NCBI GenBank assembly: GCA_947176285.1
Contig: CAMWQF010000054.1
Location: 1-11,915, forward strand
Direction: 5' to 3'
Source: an uncultured Porphyromonadaceae bacterium
GTDB lineage: Bacteria > Bacteroidota > Bacteroidia > Bacteroidales > Muribaculaceae
DNA: 11,915 bases
Numbering within the stretch: position 1 is the first letter of the stretch; each line of letters begins with the position of its first letter. Below are positions 1 to 6,129 of the stretch, piece by piece. A program made the position numbers and the translations under genes. The notes below the pieces were generated by a model. It saw only the letters and a list, made by a program, of their open reading frames with translations, had not been told where the DNA came from and searched no databases.

Positions 1-999
1 ACCTAATTGGGTGTGTATCTGCATCTGGAGTCCGCGGCTTCCCTTAGCCTGCGCCACACTCTGCTCCGATTCCAGTATGCTCACTTTCTGCTGGAGATTG
101 TGCGATGAGTTATTGAGTGCTCGTTCTATAACGTCATCCTCTATCATCATGATGTCGGTGATGGTGTATGGAGATATTAGAGTCACGTCCAAGTCAGATG
201 GAATCCGAAGATAGGAGAGTAGCCTGAATAAGTTGTTTCGGAGATATAGCTTATTGTCGCCCACCTCCACTTCTGCATTCAGCACAGAGAGTTCGAGTTG
301 CAGCAGATCACTCTTAGTTATAGTGCCTATTCCAAATCTTTTGTTAGCAATTTCGAGAAGAGCTCGGCGGTCTTTAAGGTTATTTTCCGCTTGCCGAAGG
401 TTTGACTGAGCTGAGAGCACATTAAAGAAAAGATTTACAACTTCAATTCCGACACCCTCCATTGCCTCGAGGTAACTGCGCTTTGCCATATCGTATTTGA
501 GCGGTTGAGTCTTCTTCATCCATTTGAGTCGGTTGAAAGCAAAAAGTGGCTGTGTATAGCTCAGTCGTATAGGGCGGCTGTTGTAGAGTCGGTTGCCGTA
601 GCTGAACTGGTCGAGTCTGTGGAGATACGACTGAACAGACAAGGTTCCTCCGAGTGGAGCGATATTCTGGTCGATTGAGAGAGAAAGTGAGTTGGAGAGA
701 GTATTGTTTTCTACATAATATATCTGACCGCTTTCATAGTCGCGGGTTTGCACCATCGATCGGTCAAATTCCATTAATCCGCCAGAAAGGTTTACCGATG
801 GAAGCAGTTCAGCTTTATAAGAGCGGTAGCTCCAATACTGGCTCATGAAATTAAGTCGCGCTGCCATCGCATCATAACTTCGTACCTGCGCTATTTCTAT
901 GGCATCGCTTAGAGACAAAGTTCGCTTCTGCCCATATATACAGACGGGCAGAAGCAGATTTATAAAGAAAACGAAGTATATGATCGCTCTATATGCCAT
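1..999 (-). CDS. TolC-family outer-membrane efflux protein, 3' end cut by window edge
   Basis: Outer-membrane channel of the TolC/OEP family, the exit duct of type I secretion and efflux machines. I translated the minus strand from the ATG at 999; it stays open for 333 codons to position 1, so the last third is missing (family members usually have 420-500 residues). Residues 1-23 form a signal peptide ending near YGQ, followed by the typical start 'LSLSDAIEIAQVRSYDA'. A beta-strand-rich part (about 60-140) and the long alpha-helical hairpin (about 145-240, with 'ANKRFGIGTITKSDLLQLEL') follow in family order. Its start overlaps the stop of the upstream ligase-like gene by 11 bp, so the two are probably translationally coupled. 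An HlyD-type adaptor and ABC exporter would be expected past the left edge; this is inference. Confidence 0.9.
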   Translation of the reverse strand, partial: MAYRAIIYFVFFINLLLPVCIYGQKRTLSLSDAIEIAQVRSYDAMAARLNFMSQYWSYRSYKAELLPSVNLSGGLMEFDRSMVQTRDYESGQIYYVENNTLSNSLSLSIDQNIAPLGGTLSVQSYLHRLDQFSYGNRLYNSRPIRLSYTQPLFAFNRLKWMKKTQPLKYDMAKRSYLEAMEGVGIEVVNLFFNVLSAQSNLRQAENNLKDRRALLEIANKRFGIGTITKSDLLQLELSVLNAEVEVGDNKLYLRNNLFRLLSYLRIPSDLDVTLISPYTITDIMMIEDDVIERALNNSSHNLQQKVSILESEQSVAQAKGSRGLQMQIHTQLG

Positions 1000-2758
1000 A
1001 TTCGTATATTTTATGAGCTTCTTCTTTTATCTCGTTGACTGCAGGAGAGGGTATCTTTTCCTTGAACTCAATTATTCTTTCTGCGTATGCTTTGGCCTTG
1101 TCCGTATTGCCAGTCTGTTCATATAGTTTCATCAACTGATAGAGTGGATATATCCGGTTTGGCATTGTGTGCCAAGCCTGTTGATAGGCTTTTTCAGCAA
1201 GGTCATATGCATTCATATCCCGGTAATTGTTTCCTTGTATTACTAAGAACATCGGGTCATTACTGATTAATGCACCTCTACGGAGCATATCGTTGCTGTC
1301 ATTGTATCGTCCTTGCTCCTTAAGAATCTTGGCGAAATCAAATAGAAAGTGCTTGTTGTCCTCTAAATAAGGCAGCAGAGAGTAGTAATCCTTTGTGAAT
1401 GCTCTGTCATGAAGTCCTGCCAACAATCGATATTCTTTTTCAGCGTCCAAACGTTCTTGAATTACATTTTTGCATAGAATTGATATAAAGAATATGAAAA
1501 TTAGCACCACAATATTCTTAATTATCGGATAACACAAAGAATATTCTTTTTCTGCCTTTGAAGTTATCTGATTTGTCGCGGCATAAGAAACTATGATTAC
1601 TCCAATAATCTGATAGGGTAGCAGTTCAAAAGGATATGAGAATAATGAAATTATTAAAAGAGACAAAGCCACAAGAAATAGCGGACGGCATATCTTCCAA
1701 AGTCTGTGCAATACTAAGCCAATCAGAAATAAAGCAAATACCACTCCCACTACTCCCTGCTCCACTCCGACGAGAAGCAAATCATTGAAAGCATAATCAA
1801 TAACGTCTACACTTGTAAGATTAATGTCCGAATTAGTAGCACATATTTCTGCTGTCTTTAAGGCATATTGATTGAAGAAACTTCCAATTCCATTACCCCA
1901 CAGAGGATTGTCCAAGAAGCAATGAATACCTATATAATTGATAATTCCTCTTCCATCTGCTGAACCTGACTTCAAGAAATAAAAGCTTACGGCGAAGAGT
2001 GAAGCAGTGACGATGAATATGCTCCATAGTCTCCAACCCTTGATCTTGTGATGGAAAAGTATAACAAGACAAATAAAGATGGCAAGAAAAGAAGCCCTAC
2101 TCATAGTCATTATCAATGGAACTGCCATAAATAGAAGTGAAGCATCCCCAAGAATTGAGTGTTTGCGACTTTGTGATCTCCGCGTGAGTTTTTTACATAA
2201 AGCTACTATACCCAATGCAAGATACGCAGAATAGGGACCAGGATTAAGAAATGATCCGGTGATCGGATAGAGATGATGCCGACTCGTTCCGGATATTATC
2301 TGTAAATATCCCATACCGGCTTCTACAACAGCAAAAAAGATAAGAAGAAATACAATGACATTTCCCGACAATCGGCATCCTGAAAGCAAAGACCTCATCG
2401 ATACATAAAGCATACTCATAAGCGTAGCTCGTATGGCGAATCCTGCTACTGGATATGTTGTATCAAACCAGAGTCTACACATTGCATAAGCATACCACCC
2501 CAATACTAGTCCATCTATCCAGTTGAATCGAACCTTGACCTTCCTAATGAAGACAGTCAGAGCTCCATATATAGCTATTGCCGGAATCAAATAGCAAAGA
2601 AAAATTTCAGTTTCAGATCTATCTACACTAACAGGCAAAATAGATATGAAGAGAAAAGATATGATGCAAACTGAAGCAATCCATGTATCTACATGGATTA
2701 CTTTCACAACGCCTATTACACGGCACAATATGTCTTCTATCAGCTTCTTAAACATCAT
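989..2758 (-). CDS. O-antigen ligase-like (WaaL/PglL/Wzy superfamily) membrane protein with C-terminal TPRs
   Basis: Polytopic inner-membrane protein that probably moves a lipid-linked glycan to an acceptor on the periplasmic side. From the ATG at 2758 (589 residues) about ten to twelve hydrophobic segments run to residue 430. Family marks are 'PITGSFLNPGPYSAY' (about 165-179), a membrane 'SRAS' (about 220) and a periplasmic loop containing 'NPLWGNGIGSF' (about 284-294), like the conserved PLxGxGxGxF of O-antigen ligases. Residues about 468-563 form two to three TPR-like helix pairs, a layout found in Bacteroidetes ligase-like proteins and suited to binding a protein acceptor. The frame is open to an ATG at 2839, but that start would overlap the signal peptidase gene by 80 bp; the ATG at 2758 follows its stop by 1 bp. 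The substrate is unknown: O-antigen, capsule or protein O-glycosylation are all possible. Confidence 0.82.
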   Translation of the reverse strand: MMFKKLIEDILCRVIGVVKVIHVDTWIASVCIISFLFISILPVSVDRSETEIFLCYLIPAIAIYGALTVFIRKVKVRFNWIDGLVLGWYAYAMCRLWFDTTYPVAGFAIRATLMSMLYVSMRSLLSGCRLSGNVIVFLLIFFAVVEAGMGYLQIISGTSRHHLYPITGSFLNPGPYSAYLALGIVALCKKLTRRSQSRKHSILGDASLLFMAVPLIMTMSRASFLAIFICLVILFHHKIKGWRLWSIFIVTASLFAVSFYFLKSGSADGRGIINYIGIHCFLDNPLWGNGIGSFFNQYALKTAEICATNSDINLTSVDVIDYAFNDLLLVGVEQGVVGVVFALFLIGLVLHRLWKICRPLFLVALSLLIISLFSYPFELLPYQIIGVIIVSYAATNQITSKAEKEYSLCYPIIKNIVVLIFIFFISILCKNVIQERLDAEKEYRLLAGLHDRAFTKDYYSLLPYLEDNKHFLFDFAKILKEQGRYNDSNDMLRRGALISNDPMFLVIQGNNYRDMNAYDLAEKAYQQAWHTMPNRIYPLYQLMKLYEQTGNTDKAKAYAERIIEFKEKIPSPAVNEIKEEAHKIYEYGI

Positions 2759-2759
2759 A

Positions 2760-3725
2760 TTATATCGGTTTCTTAAGAAATCGATCTTTTCTATATTTTC
2801 CGGTTTTGGGGTCAATTGAATATGATATCCTTGACACAACCCCTACTATATATTCCTCCGGGACAAGTCCCCAATACCGAGAGTCATTGGAGTTTGAAAC
2901 ATTGTCACCGCATAAGAAATAATATCCGTGTTTAAACACATGGTGTTCAAGCGGTTTGTCGTCGGCAAACACCTGATTCTTCTCCCAATCATACATGATT
3001 GTCTTTCCGGTTTCCCATTCAAGGATCATTCGGTATTCGCAACCTTCTTTTGCTGTAAGTTTCATATAGTCTCCTTTTCTAGGGAGATACAACGGTCCAA
3101 AATCCTTAATTGTCCAAGTAAAATGTCTGTCCCAAGGTAAGGTGGAGAACGCTTCAGGTGGAAAAACACTGTCAGGCATATTGTGGAAAGCATCCTGTGC
3201 CTTTTCCAGACCGATCAGTCCCGGATAATTGGAGTTGTGAAAAAAACCGCTAACAATCGAAACCGAATCTCCAGGTGTACCGATGCATCTTTTGGCATAC
3301 ACATTATTTATTACAAAATTAATTTTGCCATTATGAAGCGGGAAATTGAAAACCACAATGTCGTTGGGCATCACATGCCGTCTCGCGCGTGTACACCAAC
3401 TCTTCAATTCGACTCCTTCTTTCTTGAAATCAAAATCTGAATAGATTCTTGCTCCAGCAATTGTTTTGTTGACAATTATCCTGTCACCGGGCATCAGAGT
3501 CACCATCATTGACTCCGTAGGTGTGATAAACTGATCAAACAAGAATACTCGTGTCAGTATCCACAGACCATAACTAAACGCAATAAGCATAGTCATCAAA
3601 TTCAAGAATTTGATGACTATGTTAGTGAATCTGTTATTACTTAATTCAAAGATCATACGAACATTAAATTGTCCAAAGTTGAGCTTCGGTTTTAGTAGGT
3701 AATAATACTGGAACTGAAATAACAA
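2760..3725 (-). CDS. Type I signal peptidase (S26 family), accessory copy
   Basis: Membrane serine protease that removes signal peptides on the outer face of the inner membrane. All S26 boxes are visible (numbering from the ATG at 3725): 'TESMMVTLMPGDRIIVNK' with nucleophile Ser72, 'AKRCIGTPGDSVSI' with general base Lys145, and 'GDNVSNSNDSRYWGLV' (273-288). One membrane anchor spans about 42-64. The catalytic dyad is intact, so the enzyme should be active. Its place among peptide, redox and TolC genes suggests a dedicated copy rather than the housekeeping LepB; this is inference. The start is uncertain. Residues 1-23 look unlike a LepB N-terminus, and ATGs at 3656, 3596 and 3590 are in frame; the last two lie inside a perfect inverted repeat. 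A promoter candidate sits about 55 bp upstream of 3725. The stop lies 1 bp before the ligase-like gene. Confidence 0.92.
   Translation of the reverse strand: MLFQFQYYYLLKPKLNFGQFNVRMIFELSNNRFTNIVIKFLNLMTMLIAFSYGLWILTRVFLFDQFITPTESMMVTLMPGDRIIVNKTIAGARIYSDFDFKKEGVELKSWCTRARRHVMPNDIVVFNFPLHNGKINFVINNVYAKRCIGTPGDSVSIVSGFFHNSNYPGLIGLEKAQDAFHNMPDSVFPPEAFSTLPWDRHFTWTIKDFGPLYLPRKGDYMKLTAKEGCEYRMILEWETGKTIMYDWEKNQVFADDKPLEHHVFKHGYYFLCGDNVSNSNDSRYWGLVPEEYIVGVVSRISYSIDPKTGKYRKDRFLKKPI
3588..3621 (-). repeat. Perfect 16-bp inverted repeat, 2-bp spacer, inside the signal peptidase gene
   Basis: The left arm (3588-3603, beginning CATAGTCATC) is the exact reverse complement of the right arm (3606-3621, ending GATGACTATG); only AA lies between. 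In the mRNA it would fold into a 15-16 bp stem with a 2-4 nt loop. It covers codons 35-46, and the in-frame ATG codons 44 (3596) and 46 (3590) fall within its 3' arm. It could hide a start codon, slow translation, or be the scar of a template-switch event. It carries no U-tract and is not an intrinsic terminator. Confidence 0.9.
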
Positions 3726-3783
3726 TCTAATATGGAAATATGTCTACCAAAATATTCTCTTGCCGAATACAAGAAAACCTATC

Positions 3784-3815
3784 CAAATCTAAAAAGCACA
3801 AATACCTAAATCAAT
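3784..3815 (-). promoter_or_regulatory. Candidate Bacteroidetes promoter for signal peptidase / ligase / TolC
   Basis: On the minus strand TAGATTTG (3791-3784) matches the -7 consensus TAnnTTTG exactly. ATTG (3815-3812), 20 bp upstream, matches the -33 TTTG in three of four positions with the usual 19-21 bp spacing. It lies in the 101-bp gap after the thioredoxin-like gene and would let the signal peptidase, ligase-like and TolC genes be transcribed apart from the upstream unit. The transcript leader would be about 55 nt to the ATG at 3725, or about 185 nt if the ATG at 3596 is used. Confidence 0.5.
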
Positions 3816-3826
3816 GTTTGACGCTA

Positions 3827-4402
3827 TTAATTTTTCATGTTCTGATGCAATTGTTTTAGGAATAGTTCTCTTATTCTGGGATTATTTGCGGGGTCTCCGA
3901 TAAGAATGATACGATTATCATTATTTAGCAAGAAAGTGTGCAAGAGTTTATTGTCCGGTAGCGTAGGATTATTACTTAGGAATTCATTGTCTTTGTCTAT
4001 GACACACCAAAACGGATATTTCTCAGCTTTAAGTTTTTTACGAACTTCGTCTACTCGACTTTGCTGAGGATGCAAGATTACCAAAAGATGACCATCATGA
4101 ACGTCGAGACTATCGTTGATGTCATAATATTGCATCATGTGACTTAGAAAACAGCTTGAACATGATAGGCTATCAACGAAAATCACAAGCTTCGTCACAT
4201 CTTCACGTCGATATACTGAATCAATTCCGTCAAGAAATACCTCAGCTTTATTAAAGTCCAGATTCACAAAAATACCCTCCATCTCAACGATTTGTCGTGT
4301 TAATGCGCGTTGAGGATGTATCGAATGATAGAGTAAAACTACTACAAACACTGAAAAGATCAGGACTCCGATAATCCAGAATCTTTTTTTAGACAAAGAC
4401 AT
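3827..4402 (-). CDS. Membrane-anchored thioredoxin-like protein with CSSC motif
   Basis: Predicted periplasmic thiol-redox protein of 191 residues. Residues 9-25 form one hydrophobic anchor with no lipobox. A thioredoxin-like core follows: strand 'KLVIFVDSLSC', active-site candidate C81-S-S-C84 at the head of a helix, strand 'HLLVILHP' (105-112), 'YPFWCVIDKDNEF' (129-141), and the ending 'NRIILIGDPANNPRIRELF' (163-181), resembling the 'v.liGnPi.np.i..ly' end of Bacteroidetes thioredoxin-like proteins found beside propeller lipoproteins. The usual WCxxC tryptophan is replaced by Ser80, so the redox potential may differ from that of TlpA or ResA. Its start lies 1 bp after the stop of the BF3164-type gene, so co-translation is likely. 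With the MauE-type protein it may shuttle electrons to cysteines of exported proteins; this is inference. Confidence 0.78.
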   Translation of the reverse strand: MSLSKKRFWIIGVLIFSVFVVVLLYHSIHPQRALTRQIVEMEGIFVNLDFNKAEVFLDGIDSVYRREDVTKLVIFVDSLSCSSCFLSHMMQYYDINDSLDVHDGHLLVILHPQQSRVDEVRKKLKAEKYPFWCVIDKDNEFLSNNPTLPDNKLLHTFLLNNDNRIILIGDPANNPRIRELFLKQLHQNMKN

Positions 4403-4403
4403 A

Positions 4404-5474
4404 TCACTGTGTTACCTTATATAAATGCATATTTGACAAATTCTTATCCCACCCAAAAAAGAATACATCTCCTTTTTGATTGCGACCTATGACATTGCAC
4501 CAGGCATTTTTTAGAATTTTTCGATTTTTGAGATCCCCATTATAGTCGAAAGTTAAAATTTCATTTATTCTTGAGGATTCAGGTCCATCAATAACGGCTA
4601 TAAAATCTTTATATCCTGCGCTTATGGTTCTAAATCCAGTAATCATATTCTCAGGATTGGGGATAACACACTTTGGGATCGCTCCCTCTGCATATTTATA
4701 CACAGGCTTGTAGAAACCTTTTATAACTTTTGAAACAATGTGATTATTGGTTATATCAAAAATTTCAAATAAACCACCAATATAGGTTGCGACTACAAGT
4801 TTTTCTCTATCTGGAGATATTGAATATAGCCCTCCTGTATAATTCCATATAGATCGGTTTGTCTCAACGTCGGAATCTGTTGGAGGATAATCAGAATAAA
4901 TATTCTCAATCTCTTCACCTTTTATTGAGACTATTCTATTTTTATCTGCACTGAAGCCAAGAATATTTCCAGAAGATCCCGCCTCTATGTGCATAAATCT
5001 GTATTCTTGGTCAGGAATAATATTAATATCGTATTGAACTACTTTTGGAGATTGACTCTCTCCATTAAGAAGTCCAGTGAGGCTATATCCAATCATCCGA
5101 TTCATCATGACGTCAAACAAATAAATTGAATCATTATTTTCAGTTATAGTCAGATTCTTGGGAGACAGGAGTTCTCCTTCACCGCGTCCTTTTTTCCCGA
5201 AACTACAAATATGTTTTCCTCGCGTATCAATTATATGCGCAACATTCTCGCCTATGTTTGTATCTAATATAACCATCAGACTGTCGTTGATAAAATCAAT
5301 TGATGCCGGGGTCCCAAAGTCTATCGTAGATTCAATTTGAATAGCACTAACAGAATCTCCAGAGACATGATTTAGAATATCAGAATTGTATTCAATCTTT
5401 GATTCGGACTTATTACAATTGGCAAACAAGAATGCAACCAGAATTATACCAATACAGTTGATTGACTTTCCCAT
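4404..5474 (-). CDS. BF3164-type six-bladed beta-propeller lipoprotein
   Basis: Secreted lipoprotein of 356 residues. The signal peptide (1-19) ends in 'FLFANC', with Cys20 as the lipidation site in a relaxed Bacteroidetes lipobox. The mature part is a run of beta-blade segments. The marker 'CSFGKKGRGEGELLSPKN' (about 90-107) matches the 'fGkkGqGpGEf..P' turn of the 6-bladed beta-propeller / TolB-like BF3164 families. Further strand pairs ('DSIYLFD', 'LFEIFDITNNH', 'AVIDGP') continue to the C-terminus. No enzymatic residues were recognised; such propellers usually act as binding or scaffold proteins. The family is often seen next to NVEALA peptides, as here. 'GDSV' (39-42) fits the Bacteroides protein O-glycosylation motif D-S/T-(AILVMT). 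A 301-bp segment with a strong RNA hairpin precedes it; the thioredoxin-like gene follows after 1 bp. Confidence 0.82.
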   Translation of the reverse strand: MGKSINCIGIILVAFLFANCNKSESKIEYNSDILNHVSGDSVSAIQIESTIDFGTPASIDFINDSLMVILDTNIGENVAHIIDTRGKHICSFGKKGRGEGELLSPKNLTITENNDSIYLFDVMMNRMIGYSLTGLLNGESQSPKVVQYDINIIPDQEYRFMHIEAGSSGNILGFSADKNRIVSIKGEEIENIYSDYPPTDSDVETNRSIWNYTGGLYSISPDREKLVVATYIGGLFEIFDITNNHIVSKVIKGFYKPVYKYAEGAIPKCVIPNPENMITGFRTISAGYKDFIAVIDGPESSRINEILTFDYNGDLKNRKILKNAWCNVIGRNQKGDVFFFGWDKNLSNMHLYKVTQ

Positions 5475-5528
5475 ATCTAATTTATTATGTTTAATTATAT
5501 TTCGAAAATAAATACTTTGTAATACCTT

Positions 5529-5570
5529 GCATTATGTCTGACTTATTATAAGATAAGCCAAACATAATGC
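5529..5570 (-). promoter_or_regulatory. 18-bp RNA stem-loop upstream of the propeller lipoprotein gene
   Basis: Arms 5529-5546 and 5553-5570 are inverted repeats matching at 16 of 18 positions, with a 6-nt loop. Read as minus-strand RNA, the two mismatches are both G-U pairs, so the stem is unbroken over 18 bp; read as plus-strand RNA they are C-A clashes. This points to a structure formed in the transcript of this operon. No U-tract follows, so it is not a classical terminator. Its end lies 54 nt before the ATG at 5474. It may protect or process the mRNA, or attenuate read-through. Confidence 0.7.
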
Positions 5571-5643
5571 GTGTAACCAAGGAATTTTATTTATAGGTCT
5601 AACACAAAGTAAATGGGCATTTCTGTCATATCGGGAAAAGTAA

Positions 5644-5678
5644 GGGGCAGGACGCGCGGGGACGCGCACGGAGTGCGC
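5644..5678 (-). repeat. GC-rich block with 10-bp-period direct repeats and a hairpin
   Basis: GGACGCGC occurs at 5650-5657 and again at 5660-5667. The next bases form a perfect hairpin, GCGCAC (5664-5669) / GTGCGC (5673-5678), with a 3-nt loop. The block is almost pure G/C with an otherwise AT-rich surrounding. It could be a REP-like mobile repeat or an mRNA-stabilising structure after the peptide gene. A role as intrinsic terminator is doubtful because no U-run follows directly on the minus strand. Confidence 0.6.
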
Positions 5679-5775
5679 TAACTACATTCTCTGTCTCTTG
5701 CAGAAATTACTCTCCACGCTTGAAATGCACAAATACTTTATGATTCAACTATAGCAACTCTTATGAAATTATGGG

Positions 5776-6087
5776 TTATGCTGGTGATGCTGGTGAAGCT
5801 GGTAATACTTGATCCTTTTTTATCCAACATTTGTGTGTTCCACTTAATGTGCCTGCACCGGATACCGTAGTTCCGCACACTCCACAGGAAGCACTACATT
5901 GCACGGTTATGGGTGTCCCCGAACATGTCCACGTTGTATAAGTTTCATATTCATCGTCTGTCAGAGCTTCGATGTTCTCAGCCCAGAGATCTTTGCTAGA
6001 ACTCACGGAATTGTGTCCAAAGGCTACAGCACATAGACAAAGTGCTGATGCGCCCATTCCTAAGACAAATTTTTTTACATTCTTCAT
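5776..6087 (-). CDS. NVEALA-type exported cysteine-rich peptide precursor
   Basis: Small precursor of 103 residues, probably the cargo of the locus. N-terminal signal: 'MKNVKK', then a hydrophobic core (7-24) with possible cleavage after AVA22 or AFG24. A short spacer leads to 'ENIEALT' (37-43), a variant of the NVEALA motif that defines this Bacteroidetes family. The mature part after residue 43 has an acidic start (DDEYE) and five cysteines (55, 64, 68, 71, 87), including a CxxxCxxC cluster. It ends in a low-complexity tail of three Pro-Ala-Ser/Ala units encoded by 9-bp repeats. Typical members end the motif in Ala, giving an A-L-A that a signal peptidase could cut; here it is A-L-T. The molecular function of NVEALA proteins is unknown. 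It follows the transglutaminase gene after 42 bp. Confidence 0.8.
   Translation of the reverse strand: MKNVKKFVLGMGASALCLCAVAFGHNSVSSSKDLWAENIEALTDDEYETYTTWTCSGTPITVQCSASCGVCGTTVSGAGTLSGTHKCWIKKDQVLPASPASPA
5780..5806 (-). repeat. Three tandem 9-bp units at the 3' end of the peptide gene
   Basis: Plus-strand units GCTGGTGAT (5780-5788), GCTGGTGAA (5789-5797) and GCTGGTAAT (5798-5806) differ by one to three bases. They encode the ends of the repeated Pro-Ala-Ser tail just before the stop. Being in-frame multiples of 9, gain or loss of units would only change tail length. Confidence 0.8.
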
Positions 6088-6112
6088 AAAAAGTGTATTT
6101 ATGGTTATTTTG

Positions 6113-6120
6113 CAAAATTG
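6113..6120 (-). promoter_or_regulatory. Weak promoter candidate and 12-bp palindrome before the peptide gene
   Basis: On the minus strand CAATTTTG (6120-6113) matches five of six fixed positions of TAnnTTTG. A TTTG lies 16 bp upstream, shorter than the usual 19-21 bp. The box overlaps a perfect palindrome, ATTTTGCAAAAT (6107-6118). It could give the peptide extra transcription from within the operon. The 42-bp gap is the only sizeable one in this unit. Confidence 0.25.
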
Positions 6121-6129
6121 CCTAATATA

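Larger units (their letters stand above)
5475..5775. other. 301-bp non-coding segment between peptide and propeller genes
   Basis: No open frame of believable length exists on either strand; the longest ATG-led minus-strand frame I saw here has 9 codons. The segment holds two marked structures: a GC-rich repeat/hairpin block (5644-5678) near the peptide gene and an 18-bp stem-loop (5529-5570) near the propeller gene. A weak -7-like site, TTACTTTG (minus strand, 5612-5605), has no good -33 partner. The length stands out because the other gene junctions in the two flanking packed units are 1-42 bp. It probably sets the expression ratio between the peptide and the downstream genes. Confidence 0.6.

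Noticed and set aside
899..1126. Plus-strand hydrophobic open frame of 75 codons
   Set aside because: It lies opposite the C-terminus of the ligase-like gene and the TolC signal peptide; its hydrophobic run is a by-product of those codons.
2769..2780. 12-bp palindrome TTTCTTAAGAAA
   Set aside because: It encodes the end of the signal peptidase, and a few 12-bp palindromes are expected by chance in a window this long.
2759..2839. Longer N-terminus of the ligase-like protein starting at 2839
   Set aside because: It would overlap the signal peptidase gene by 80 bp, and its extra 27 residues are a frame-shifted reading of that gene. The ATG at 2758 follows the stop by 1 bp and leads directly into the first membrane segment region.
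3758..3774. TCTTG/CAAGA stem in the signal peptidase leader
   Set aside because: A 5-bp AT-rich stem with a 7-nt loop is too weak to distinguish from chance.
5664..5678. GC hairpin as an intrinsic terminator of the peptide gene
   Set aside because: No U-tract follows on the minus strand; the next bases are C/G-rich. Kept as a structural repeat only.
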